The position numbers and the translations under genes are program-made. From assembly GCA_038250235.1 (NCBI GenBank), contig JBBSCO010000016.1, positions 1-53,631 of the forward strand: a DNA stretch of 53,631 nt, written 5' to 3'. Source of the stretch: JAAUTS01 sp038250235 (lineage in GTDB: Bacteria > Verrucomicrobiota > Verrucomicrobiia > Methylacidiphilales > JAAUTS01). Under the pieces are notes generated by a model. That model was not told the DNA's origin. It did no database searches and worked only from the letters and a program-made list of their open reading frames with translations. Positions 33,046 through 40,996 of the stretch are shown here, piece by piece (positions within the stretch are counted from its first letter, which is position 1; every line of letters starts with the position of its first letter).

Positions 33046-34013
33046 GCAAAATCCCTCCCTTCCGCGGTGCCCTCCTTGATATCGGAAGCAATTCCGTCAA
33101 ATTCATGCTGGCCGAACAGCGCGGCGGCACCCTGCACATCATCAAGGAAGAGGCTGTTACCACCCGTCTTGGAGCCTCCCTGGCCCTGACCGGAAACATT
33201 TGCCCCCAATCCGCTGCAGACACCCTGAAGGTTCTCCTACGTTGCAAACTTGAAGCTGATGCCTTCGGTGCGGAAAAAATCATCGCCATCGGCACCAGTG
33301 CCCTGCGATCCGCCGCCAACAGCTCGATCGTGCTGCAGCCCGCCCGCTCCATGCTGGGAACCGCCATCCGCATCATTTCCGGGAAACTCGAAGGCGAACT
33401 GGTTTATGCCGGCGCCACTTGGACCCCTCGCTGGAGAAAAAAGACCACCCTGGTAATTGATGTGGGCGGAGGCAGCGTCGAATTTGTCCTGGGACGTCAG
33501 GGCAAAGTTCTGAAAAGCATCAGCCTGCCCCTGGGATGTGTCCGTATCCGCGATCTTTTTCTTCAGGAACAACCCCCGGATCCTCTCGGCTGGCAGAATG
33601 CCAAACTCCACTTGGAATCAGAGATCAAAAAACGTGTATCACGCCATGTGGGGATCCCCGTCGACTGCGTTGGCACAGGTGGCACCATGCTGACTCTGGC
33701 CATGATCCATCGCCGCCATCCGGCTTCCATATGGTCCGAAGATCTCGATGGCACCGCGGTTTCCCGCCTCGAACTGCATCAAATCAGCAGGAAGTTGTCG
33801 GAACAATCATTGACCATCTTGCAAAAGAACGCCTCCATTCCCAAATCCCGCGCGGACATTATAACGGCTGGAAGTCTGATTTACGCCTCTGCTTTGGAAG
33901 CCCTTCATCTCGATTCCATCCATTGTTCGACCCGGGGCCTGCGTTACGGTCTCTGGCGCAAAATGCTTGCTACCCGGCCAATTACGCGAATGATCTACGA
34001 AGTTCAAAAATGA
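33042..34013 (+). CDS. ppx: Ppx/GppA-type phosphatase, short form
   Basis: A 323-residue sugar-kinase-fold phosphatase acting on polyphosphate or (p)ppGpp. LLDIGSNSVKFMLAE is the first phosphate-binding loop, AIGTSALRSAAN holds the second, VIDVGGGSVEFVLG the third, and LPLGCVRIRDLFL follows. Length matches the two-domain short family; E. coli Ppx (513 residues) adds an HD-like C-terminal part. Here such an HD domain is encoded by the next gene, overlapping by ATGA. Substrate preference cannot be read from sequence. Confidence 0.92.
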   Translation: MSKIPPFRGALLDIGSNSVKFMLAEQRGGTLHIIKEEAVTTRLGASLALTGNICPQSAADTLKVLLRCKLEADAFGAEKIIAIGTSALRSAANSSIVLQPARSMLGTAIRIISGKLEGELVYAGATWTPRWRKKTTLVIDVGGGSVEFVLGRQGKVLKSISLPLGCVRIRDLFLQEQPPDPLGWQNAKLHLESEIKKRVSRHVGIPVDCVGTGGTMLTLAMIHRRHPASIWSEDLDGTAVSRLELHQISRKLSEQSLTILQKNASIPKSRADIITAGSLIYASALEALHLDSIHCSTRGLRYGLWRKMLATRPITRMIYEVQK

Positions 34014-34645
34014 ACCACCTTCACCCCATTCTTGAAGAAGCCTGCATCCTTCTGGAGCAACTGGATCCACATCCTGCACATCCGCGCCAAGTCTGCTTTT
34101 TGGCCCGCCAACTTTTTCAGCAGCTCGATCATCTGCACCAGTTGGATAAAGAGGATCTGGTTCTGCTCGAGGCCGCAGCCCTGCTTCATGACATCGGTTG
34201 GTCGCGTTCTCCGGACGGCAGCGCCCACCACAAATACTCCGCTGCACTTATCCTAGAACACCGCTGGACCTCATTAAATCCTGACGAGACAATTCTGGTG
34301 GCCCTGACAGCACGTTATCACCGGAAAGCCCTGCCCAAACCCGCACATGAACCTTTCCACAATCTCCGCCCAGCCCTCCGTCATAAAGTCCTCTCCCTGT
34401 CTTCCCTGCTCCGCGTGGCCGACTCCCTCGACCGCTCCCACCAATCACTTGTCCGCAGTATGGAATGCGTTTTTGAAAAAGGAAATTGTCAGTTGCTGAT
34501 ACATTCCCTGGGAAAAGGCGAAGCCGAAGCCCGGGCACTCGAAAAGAAACGGGATCTTTTTGAACTCCATTTCTCCACGAAACTCGAAGCCACCTTTCTG
34601 GCAGGAACCACGCCGCCCGTCCCGTCAAAAATGGAACACGTATGA
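34010..34645 (+). CDS. HD-domain protein resembling the Ppx C-terminal domain
   Basis: 211 residues. HD metal-site motifs are present: an early His in the N-terminal helices (PHPAHPRQVCFLARQLFQQL), LLHDIGWSRSPDGSAHHKYS (H, HD, and a second HH) and LLRVADSLDRSHQ (Asp). This pattern matches the HD-like domain fused to long Ppx enzymes. Gene order makes it a split-Ppx partner candidate, although a stand-alone phosphohydrolase is possible. It overlaps the preceding and following genes by ATGA. Confidence 0.85.
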   Translation: MNHLHPILEEACILLEQLDPHPAHPRQVCFLARQLFQQLDHLHQLDKEDLVLLEAAALLHDIGWSRSPDGSAHHKYSAALILEHRWTSLNPDETILVALTARYHRKALPKPAHEPFHNLRPALRHKVLSLSSLLRVADSLDRSHQSLVRSMECVFEKGNCQLLIHSLGKGEAEARALEKKRDLFELHFSTKLEATFLAGTTPPVPSKMEHV

Positions 34646-35847
34646 ATTGGAGACTGCGATTTGTCAGCTTGTTTATCTGTTCCGCCTTTGCCGTCCTGGC
34701 GTTCTGGTATTACCGTTATTATATCTCGCCACGTCCGAACGGCGTGATCGTCTTTATTGTCCCGGCACTTACACCCGAGTTGATCACCAATTATAAACTC
34801 GTTCAGAATCTCAACACCTCCTTCATTGTGGATCACGCCACCGACTTCACCGTAGTGGACAACACAGCCCTGCATCCCCTCGGCCTCGATACGGCCTCGA
34901 TCATGTCTTTCTTTTCCACCGGCGTGGCAGGCCCTGCCAACGAACTGGGTCTGGATGAGAATAACAACCGCCTGGACAACCTTCTTTACAGGGCCCAGCG
35001 GGCCGGGCGACTGGCCGGAATCATCAGCACCGAGTCCGTTATCTCCATCCATCTGGCCGCCTTTTATGCCCACACGAAAAAGGCCTGGGACAAAGAAGAT
35101 CTCTCCCGCCAACTGATCGATGCCGGCAGCCTCAATACCATCATGGGAGGGGGAAGTGCCGATCTGAACCAGTATACCGCAGAAGCACCCCGCGACCTCC
35201 TCAAGGAAGCTGACCTTAACGGGTTTGATCTCGTCAGAGACAATACACAGCTGGAGGACACAGGGGTATGGATTTGGAGAAACACCCTGAAAACCCGCAA
35301 ACTTCTCGGTCTTTTTTCCGCAGGACCCTTGCCATATGTCGATCCCAGCCTCATCGATAATACCAACAAAGAAGGGGAAATTCCCACCTTGAAGTCCATG
35401 GTCCGCAATTCGATCCAATTCCTCCAGTACAACCTCAACGGTTATTTTCTTGTCGTTCACCACGGAAAAATCGAAAAAGCCAGCCGGGAAAACAACTACC
35501 CCCAGCTGCTTCAGGAAATCCGGGAGTTGGACAGGGCCATGGCCGAAGCACGAAGCTACGCTGGCCCTAACACCCTGATCCTCCTTTACTCCCCTTACTC
35601 CGTGCAGGGCCTCGGCATCATAACCAAAGGGGAAGCCCCCAGCGGCTCGAAGGGCCTTCTGCCCCAGACCAGGCGGGTCAACGGCGAAAAGATTCCGGTT
35701 CTGCTTGAGTATCCAGGCCCTTTCCGGCCCGAAATGGAATTCAATCCCGGTAACGGATGGGCTTCCGTTTACTACTACAAACCAACGTATCTCAAGAGTT
35801 TTGTCACACCCAACGGCCTGAACGAACTCCTCACGTCCGAATTCTGA
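34642..35847 (+). CDS. Alkaline-phosphatase-superfamily protein lacking metal ligands (pseudoenzyme candidate)
   Basis: 401 residues, anchored by an N-terminal membrane segment (FVSLFICSAFAVLAFWYYRY). Alkaline-phosphatase landmarks are recognisable: LGLDTASIMSFFSTGV in the position of the DSAAxATAxxTGV active-site helix (Thr84 where PhoA has Ser102), IMGGGSADL (168-175) matching the GGG loop, LLGLFSAGPLPY (221-232), and PTLKSMVRNSIQFLQYNLNG then YFLVVHHGKIEKASREN. The metal ligands appear gone: GDG after the first strand is VPA, the EGxxID...H cluster reads HHGKIE...R, and TADH reads YSPY. It is probably exported and non-hydrolytic. A minus-strand frame of 469 codons overlaps it but shadows this gene. 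Confidence 0.7.
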   Translation: MNWRLRFVSLFICSAFAVLAFWYYRYYISPRPNGVIVFIVPALTPELITNYKLVQNLNTSFIVDHATDFTVVDNTALHPLGLDTASIMSFFSTGVAGPANELGLDENNNRLDNLLYRAQRAGRLAGIISTESVISIHLAAFYAHTKKAWDKEDLSRQLIDAGSLNTIMGGGSADLNQYTAEAPRDLLKEADLNGFDLVRDNTQLEDTGVWIWRNTLKTRKLLGLFSAGPLPYVDPSLIDNTNKEGEIPTLKSMVRNSIQFLQYNLNGYFLVVHHGKIEKASRENNYPQLLQEIRELDRAMAEARSYAGPNTLILLYSPYSVQGLGIITKGEAPSGSKGLLPQTRRVNGEKIPVLLEYPGPFRPEMEFNPGNGWASVYYYKPTYLKSFVTPNGLNELLTSEF

Positions 35848-35860
35848 ATCCCTTGCCTCC

Positions 35861-36634
35861 ATGACGCTGACCGAAATCAAGGCGGCTCTTGAAAGCAACG
35901 GGCTCCGTCCGCTTAAAAGCCTCGGACAAAATTTTCTCTTTGACCAAAATCTTTGTCAGCAGATCGTCCAGGCTCTCAATCCTGACAAAGGCAGCCACGT
36001 CATAGAAATCGGTCCCGGCCTCGGGGCCATCACGGAACTTCTGCTGGATCTCGACATCCATCTGACAGCCCTGGAAATAGACAGGGGACTGGTCCGTTAT
36101 CTCAACGGAAAATTCCAGCACTACACCAATTTCAGCCTGATCGAGGGTGATGCCATGGTAACCCTCCCGGCTCTGGGGGAAGTCGCTTACCTGATCGGCA
36201 ATCTTCCCTACAACGCATCAACCCCGATCATGACCGCCCTGCTCAACAGGTCCCCGCTTCCCCGGCGTTGCCTCTTCATGCTGCAGAAAGAGACGGGCCA
36301 ACGTTATGCCTCCGCCGAAAAAAATCCCGATTACGGGGCGATTACCGTTTACCTTCAAAGTTTTTATAAGGTGACCCTACTGCGCCCCGTTAGGCCCTCG
36401 GTTTTTTATCCGGCCCCGGACGTTCATTCCATCATCGTCCAATTCGACCTCCTGCCTGATTCCTTTCTTCCCGCGGAAAAACGCCGGGCATTTTACGACC
36501 TCGTGCGCCAGGGATTCTCCCAGCGCCGCAAAAAGCTCCGGAACCTCCTGCCTGTGGATCTCGACGCCCGCGCGGAGGAACTCTCCGTCGCCGAATGGAA
36601 GAAACTTTTCAGGGAAATTCCCCAAGCTAACTAA
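35861..36634 (+). CDS. rsmA: 16S rRNA dimethyladenosine transferase RsmA (KsgA)
   Basis: 257 residues that dimethylate two adjacent adenines of the 3'-terminal 16S rRNA helix. LKSLGQNFLFDQN is the KsgA N-terminal signature, VIEIGPGLGAITELLL the SAM-binding motif I, IGNLPYNASTPIM the catalytic N-L-P-Y motif, and the C-terminal helical domain contains RQGFSQRRKKLRNLL. Full family length. It lies 13 bp after the phosphatase-like gene and is the last gene of the long operon; an 80-bp gap separates it from the NUDIX gene. Confidence 0.97.
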   Translation: MTLTEIKAALESNGLRPLKSLGQNFLFDQNLCQQIVQALNPDKGSHVIEIGPGLGAITELLLDLDIHLTALEIDRGLVRYLNGKFQHYTNFSLIEGDAMVTLPALGEVAYLIGNLPYNASTPIMTALLNRSPLPRRCLFMLQKETGQRYASAEKNPDYGAITVYLQSFYKVTLLRPVRPSVFYPAPDVHSIIVQFDLLPDSFLPAEKRRAFYDLVRQGFSQRRKKLRNLLPVDLDARAEELSVAEWKKLFREIPQAN

Positions 36635-36714
36635 ACACAAGTTGACAAAGCGGGTGAACTTAAAGGGATCTATTTTTTCTTTGTTACCTTTCTTTCCTTC
36701 TGTTTGACTTTGGT

Positions 36715-37215
36715 ATGGAGGACATCTTTGACATCGTAAATGACCGGGATCAGATCATCAATTCCGCCCTGCGTTCCATCGTCCACCGGGAAGGACATCT
36801 TCACCGTGCTGCCCACATCTGGCTCTACAACAACAAAGGAGAAGTGCTCATCCAATTACGTTCCCCCCACAAAGACCGGCATCCATCCGTCTGGGATTCC
36901 TCAGCCTGCGGCCATGTCGATTCAGGTGAGGACTACCAGACCGCTGCCGCCCGTGAAACCTGCGAGGAACTCGGCCTGCCCTCTGCCCCTGCTTTGCAGG
37001 AAATCGCCTACTGCCAGGACACCGAAGCGTTGGATCAGGAATTTGTAAAAGTTTACCAGGGAAAAACGGAAGGCCCCTTCCAACCCCAACCGAGTGAAGT
37101 GGCAGAACTGCGCTGGCTATCTCCGGCGGCATTAACGGATTGGATGAGCCGGGAGCCTGCCGCCTTTGCCCCTTCCTTCGTTCATCTCTGGAACAGGTAT
37201 TCAGCCAAAGTGTAG
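36715..37215 (+). CDS. NUDIX hydrolase, IDI/YfcD-like
   Basis: 166 residues. The NUDIX box GHVDSGEDYQTAAARETCEE then LGL fits GX5EX7REUXEEXGU exactly. The opening (IFDIVNDRDQIINSALRSIV, HREGHLHRAAHIWLYNNKGE) and DRHPSVWDSSACGHVDSG resemble the isopentenyl-diphosphate-isomerase-like YfcD group rather than MutT. It probably hydrolyses a nucleotide-linked or other diphosphate. The 80-bp spacer after rsmA suggests it may have its own promoter. Confidence 0.9.
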   Translation: MEDIFDIVNDRDQIINSALRSIVHREGHLHRAAHIWLYNNKGEVLIQLRSPHKDRHPSVWDSSACGHVDSGEDYQTAAARETCEELGLPSAPALQEIAYCQDTEALDQEFVKVYQGKTEGPFQPQPSEVAELRWLSPAALTDWMSREPAAFAPSFVHLWNRYSAKV

Positions 37216-37327
37216 GGCCTTTCGATGAAATGTTCTTACCCGATAGGATCCTGCTCAGGAAGGCACTTATCCCTGACTGTTGTTGCCCCTTTGCGTGTTT
37301 AACTCTTTGCGTTTATAGTCTTCCAAC

Positions 37328-38224
37328 ATGAAACGCACTCCCTGGAAAAAACGGCTGGCCCTTTATGGTTTGGCTGCAACCCTGGTCACCACGGTTGTCT
37401 TGTGGCTCCTGACCAACATTCTCGTGTTCATGGCCACGGAAATTCCTCCGTCCGCCCGCCCAGCCCTTTCCAGCCAGTTCCTCCAGTATCCCGCTACAAA
37501 AGAATCGGTGCAAAGCTTCGATGGCAAAAAGATCAGCTTCTGGTTTTTCCCGCAAACCAACGATCCAGCCAAGCCTACCCTCATCATCATCCACGGCTTC
37601 GGCGCTTCCAAGGATCACATGCTGACCTATCTTCTCTTTGCCCAACAAAACGGTTATTCCGTCGCAGCCCTGGATTTGCGGGGACATGGCGACAGTGATC
37701 CAGGCCTTTGTAGTTTCGGGTTCAATGAAAAACAGGATGTCCTCGCCCTGATGAACGATTTAAAGCGGCGCAGTAAATCCCGCTTTGTCCTTTGGGGCAC
37801 CTCCATGGGTGCCGTGACTTCAGCCCTCGCCGCCGAAACCCGTCCGGAGGGTTTGGCCGGACTGATTCTGGATGCCCCGTTCGACACCCTGCGCAATACC
37901 CTGGCCCACCATGCCAGACTGTTTTTCAACCTGCCTGAATTCCCCCTGCTCCCCATCACCTACTGGCGCATGGAAGGACGGGTAGGTTATGATACCAAAG
38001 CTATCGATGTGCCCAGAGCTCTCAAACCCGTGCATGTCCCGATCCTGTTCCTCGCGGCGGAAAAGGATACCCGTATGACCTTGTCCATGGTTCAAAGGAT
38101 TTACGATGGAGCCAACGAACCCAAATCCATCTATATCATGCCGGGAGCCACGCACGAATACCGCGACTTTGAACCGGAATTCCAGGCCAGGATTCTGGAT
38201 TTCCTGAAAACACAAGGACTCTGA
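37328..38224 (+). CDS. Membrane-anchored alpha/beta hydrolase
   Basis: 298 residues. An N-terminal membrane helix (LALYGLAATLVTTVVLWLLT) is followed by an alpha/beta-hydrolase domain. IIHGFGASKDH is the oxyanion region, LDLRGHGDSD follows, LWGTSMGAVTSALA holds the nucleophile Ser, FLAAEKDTRM the acid and MPGATHEYRDF the His. It resembles the BEM46/YqkD group of membrane-tethered hydrolases. The substrate is unknown. Its end lies 14 bp from the convergent ACT-domain gene. Confidence 0.9.
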   Translation: MKRTPWKKRLALYGLAATLVTTVVLWLLTNILVFMATEIPPSARPALSSQFLQYPATKESVQSFDGKKISFWFFPQTNDPAKPTLIIIHGFGASKDHMLTYLLFAQQNGYSVAALDLRGHGDSDPGLCSFGFNEKQDVLALMNDLKRRSKSRFVLWGTSMGAVTSALAAETRPEGLAGLILDAPFDTLRNTLAHHARLFFNLPEFPLLPITYWRMEGRVGYDTKAIDVPRALKPVHVPILFLAAEKDTRMTLSMVQRIYDGANEPKSIYIMPGATHEYRDFEPEFQARILDFLKTQGL

Positions 38225-38238
38225 ACCGCATACCGGAA

Positions 38239-38760
38239 TCAGCCCTGCCGGATACGCACATCAACCTGTAAGTCGGAAGCTACCGATTCCAACTGGCGCT
38301 GGAGCTCAGCCAAGTGGCAGTTTTCCGGCAAAAACACGTCGGCCCGCGCCTGAAAGATCAACCCGCCGGCCATGGGTGCGCTCACCACTTCCGTTTTCAA
38401 GTCCTCCACATTGACCCCATACTCCGCCAAGGCCCGCGAGATTTGGTTGACGATGCCCGGGCGGTCATTCCCGATTATCTCAATCACTGCGGCTCCCCCT
38501 TTGACTGCGGCCTTTCCTTTCGCATCGGCAAAGACGGAAATCGACAATCCTTTGCTCTGCAGATCCGACAGCTTCTCCACCAGGCGGGGGTGTTCCTCCT
38601 GAGAAATCTCGACGTGAACAATCCCGGCAAATTGCCCACCCAGGCGGCACATCCGGCTCTCCATCCAGTTCCCGCCATGCTCCGCCACTGTCGAAGCCAA
38701 GGATTCAATCAAACCGGGCCGGTCTGCTCCGATAACGGTAAGGACAAGCGAGGTGTTCAT
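38239..38760 (-). CDS. gcvR: Tandem ACT-domain regulator, GcvR-like
   Basis: 173 residues made of two ACT domains: LVLTVIGADRPGLIESLAST to about 80, then VIEIIGNDRPGIVNQISRAL to the end. The D-R-P-G loops are the ligand-binding turns. GcvR represses the glycine-cleavage operon through GcvA in E. coli, but no gcv gene is nearby and many such proteins have other roles. The ATG directly follows the stop of the DUF4412 gene upstream, indicating one transcript. Confidence 0.85.
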   Translation of the reverse strand: MNTSLVLTVIGADRPGLIESLASTVAEHGGNWMESRMCRLGGQFAGIVHVEISQEEHPRLVEKLSDLQSKGLSISVFADAKGKAAVKGGAAVIEIIGNDRPGIVNQISRALAEYGVNVEDLKTEVVSAPMAGGLIFQARADVFLPENCHLAELQRQLESVASDLQVDVRIRQG

Positions 38761-39585
38761 TCAGGGTTCTTCCATCAAGGCACGTTGCTTATAGTCTTTC
38801 GGTATTTCAAAAACAAGGGCATCCACCGCTTCTTCTGTTACTTTTTTCAGCTCCCAACTGGAAACAACGCTTCCATCAGCCTTGTAACGGATCTCTTTCA
38901 CCGGAATTCCGGACAACCCGCCCTCTTCCTCGCCCTCCGATACTTTCAACAGGGGTATCTCAAACGCTTTGGCCTGGTCCATGGGCATTTTCCCAAAAAA
39001 ATCACCCAGCTTCATCAGCATTTTGAAATACTTCGTGAAAGACAAAAATGTCAGGGCAGGAACAGTCCAGACCTCCCCCACTTTGACCCCGTTTTCCATT
39101 TCAACATATTTGTCACAATTCCAGCTTCCCACTTTTTCGTCCTCACCCACTTTTTCGTAGGTTGTTTTGACAACGGGTACAGACGCTCCACCCAAATCCC
39201 CCGCAGGTATCCCCGCCGGCATCTGACTCTTCATCATCTGCTCTACCATCACCCGCTGTTCCGGGGGCAGCTGATCCAGTTGTTCCTTCATCTGTTTCAT
39301 CGCCTCATCCATTTTTGAACTCATCTGCGTCAGCTCGGATTCGGTGATCTGGTGATATTCTTTTTTTGAAGGATCGAGCATCCAGACCAATTGTTTATCC
39401 GGACGAAAAATAAACGCACCCTCCGGGGAATCCGTCCGCAGCCCCACAGAGTCCATGATCATCTTGCTTGCAACTTCGGCTCCGTTCCCCTCCCGGACCG
39501 TGCTTTCCACAATCAATCCGGCCCGCCCGGCAGCTGCCCCGGCCATAAAAACAAAAACAGACACCATTCGGTAGTTCAAGGTCAT
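38761..39585 (-). CDS. DUF4412-like secreted protein
   Basis: 274 residues with an N-terminal signal sequence (MTLNYRMVSVFVFMAGAAAG, then RAGLIVES). The body has DUF4412-like features: FIFRPDKQLVWMLDPSKKEY, a Met/Gln-rich helical segment (MDEAMKQMKEQLDQLPPEQR), then WNCDKYVEMENGVKVGEVWT and IRYKADGSVVSSWELKKVTE. Periplasmic location is likely. The function is unknown. Its stop is immediately followed by the ATG of the GcvR-like gene. Confidence 0.75.
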   Translation of the reverse strand: MTLNYRMVSVFVFMAGAAAGRAGLIVESTVREGNGAEVASKMIMDSVGLRTDSPEGAFIFRPDKQLVWMLDPSKKEYHQITESELTQMSSKMDEAMKQMKEQLDQLPPEQRVMVEQMMKSQMPAGIPAGDLGGASVPVVKTTYEKVGEDEKVGSWNCDKYVEMENGVKVGEVWTVPALTFLSFTKYFKMLMKLGDFFGKMPMDQAKAFEIPLLKVSEGEEEGGLSGIPVKEIRYKADGSVVSSWELKKVTEEAVDALVFEIPKDYKQRALMEEP

Positions 39586-39663
39586 CGACCCATTTAATCG
39601 GACATAACCCCGTTTGAACAGTCTGAGAAAATGCTTTGACCTAAGCTATTCACAAGGGTTTAA

Positions 39664-40269
39664 GTGGATACCGTGGATTCAGAGCAACTTAAACAGGCTT
39701 ATCTGAAACTCACGCCCCAGGAACGGCGTGACGTGGCTCATTGGATCCTGGCCCGGGAATTAAGCGGTCGGGCCGGAGCCTCCCTTCAGCCCACCATTGC
39801 CGAAAAAGTGCAAAGCTCACCCGGCTTTCCGTTTAAAACGGTGCTGACAACCGTCGCCGTTCTGGTGCTTTTCGCCACCCTGACCTTTCTGGGCTTCCAA
39901 TGGATGAACCAACAGGAAAAACTCCGCAAGGCCCAAAATAAAGCCGAATTGGCCGCCGCAGAATCCCGCCGCCCCAACTCCCCCTCCAATCTGGAATTTC
40001 TTGAACGTAATGTCGGCAACGAAATCACCATAAGGGGCATCCCGCAGGATTCGGAAATCGGTTACCTCTACTTCAGCAAGTCCCGCAAAAAGGCCCTGCG
40101 CCTGAACCTGTTTGTTGGCGGCGTGGTGCTGTTGCAAAGTGGGGATCTGGAAAAAATGATCCGGAACAAACATGAACTGGAAGTGCAGGGCATCCTGGAA
40201 AAAACCACAGACGGTTACTATCAGATCAGCATCGCGGCCCAGAACCGCCTGAAAAAACTGGGGCCCTAG
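39664..40269 (+). CDS. Single-pass membrane protein of unknown function
   Basis: 201 residues with a GTG start and an AAGGG-like ribosome site five bases upstream. The N-terminal cytoplasmic helix-rich part (SEQLKQAYLKLTPQERRDVA) is followed by one membrane helix (TVLTTVAVLVLFATLTFLGF, about 57-77), a short coiled coil (QEKLRKAQNKAELAAAESRR) and a small strand-rich domain (NEITIRGIPQDSEIGYLYFS; VGGVVLLQSGDLEKMIRN). The domain could be OB-like, but I do not recognise it. It converges on the zinc-ribbon gene with a 9-bp gap. Confidence 0.65.
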   Translation: MDTVDSEQLKQAYLKLTPQERRDVAHWILARELSGRAGASLQPTIAEKVQSSPGFPFKTVLTTVAVLVLFATLTFLGFQWMNQQEKLRKAQNKAELAAAESRRPNSPSNLEFLERNVGNEITIRGIPQDSEIGYLYFSKSRKKALRLNLFVGGVVLLQSGDLEKMIRNKHELEVQGILEKTTDGYYQISIAAQNRLKKLGP

Positions 40270-40278
40270 CAGGCTGCT

Positions 40279-40833
40279 CTACTTCCTTAACCGCTTCGGC
40301 GCTGTGCGCACTCCAGCCCTCTTGACCGTTTTTTTAATCTTGATCCCCGTCTTGACTGCCGCTTTTTTCACAACCTTGACCTTGACCTTGGCTACCTTCG
40401 CTGCCTTCGCTGCCTTGGCCACCTTCCCCGCCCGATCCGGTTTCTCTGCTTTCAAGGCCAGAACCCGTGCCTCTTCGCTGAGTTGTGTGTCATCCGGATA
40501 CTCTTTCGAACTGTCCGGGATGTAACTATAACTTCCACAGTTCTCGCAGACATAAAGATCGTCCCGCTGGATCAGGTGTGTCCTCAATCCACTGGCCACG
40601 CTGATAAAACAGGTGCGACATACCCAGTCACGGACCGGCGACGTGCTGTTGCGGCCCCGGGCACGTATCCGGTTGTGGTGAGCCAGAATCGGGACGGGAA
40701 TCTGGCCCCGCAGAATCTCGATCAAAGCCAGGGTCTCCCCTTTTCTCTTTGATCGTTCACTGACCATTTTGAACTCATTTTCCAGCCGATTAAGCTGAAT
40801 GAGAGCCTTCACGATGACGCGAGGGTCGGGCAC
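40279..40833 (-). CDS. Zinc-ribbon protein with histone-H1-like Lys/Ala tail
   Basis: 184 residues, GTG start. A short N-terminal helix (VKALIQLNRLENEFKMVSER) is followed by a C4 zinc ribbon (WVCRTCFISVASGL and YVCENCGSYSYIP; about 70-106) preceded by IPVPILAHHNRIRARGR, the arrangement of C4-type zinc-ribbon (CdsZ-like) proteins. From about 128 the chain is almost only Lys, Ala and Val (KVAKAAKAAKVAKVKVKVVK and on), resembling histone H1-like tails that bind DNA. The long coiled coil of typical relatives is reduced. The promoter at 40843-40871 places transcription start within a few bases of the GTG. Confidence 0.8.
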   Translation of the reverse strand: MPDPRVIVKALIQLNRLENEFKMVSERSKRKGETLALIEILRGQIPVPILAHHNRIRARGRNSTSPVRDWVCRTCFISVASGLRTHLIQRDDLYVCENCGSYSYIPDSSKEYPDDTQLSEEARVLALKAEKPDRAGKVAKAAKAAKVAKVKVKVVKKAAVKTGIKIKKTVKRAGVRTAPKRLRK

Positions 40834-40842
40834 GATTCCCGA

Positions 40843-40871
40843 AATCTAACAAATAAATTGACCTTTGTCAA
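40843..40871 (-). promoter_or_regulatory. Sigma70-type promoter for the zinc-ribbon gene, possibly leaderless
   Basis: On the minus strand a consensus -35 TTGACA (40866-40871) is separated by exactly 17 bp from TAGATT (40843-40848). Transcription would begin near 40836, about three bases before the GTG at 40833, leaving no room for a ribosome binding site. The -35 region overlaps the inverted repeat TTGAC-CTTT-GTCAA (40858-40871), which could be an operator. Confidence 0.5.
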
Positions 40872-40996
40872 ACCTGGGTGATGGGTCTGTTTTAGTATCT
40901 GTAGCCGGGGTAGATTCCTCTGGAATAAAGCCTTTGACCTCCGGCTTTACATAAACTGACCCGCGACCAACGAGACAACTCCTGCTTATGCTCTAC

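Noticed and set aside
34489..35898. Minus-strand open frame of 469 codons
   Set aside because: It is longer than the plus-strand gene at 34642 but shows no domain. The plus-strand frame has a membrane anchor, alkaline-phosphatase landmarks and ATGA overlap with its neighbour.
36642..36676. Sigma70 promoter before the NUDIX gene (TTGACA at 36642)
   Set aside because: No acceptable -10 lies 16-18 bp downstream; the closest TATTTT is 23 bp away.
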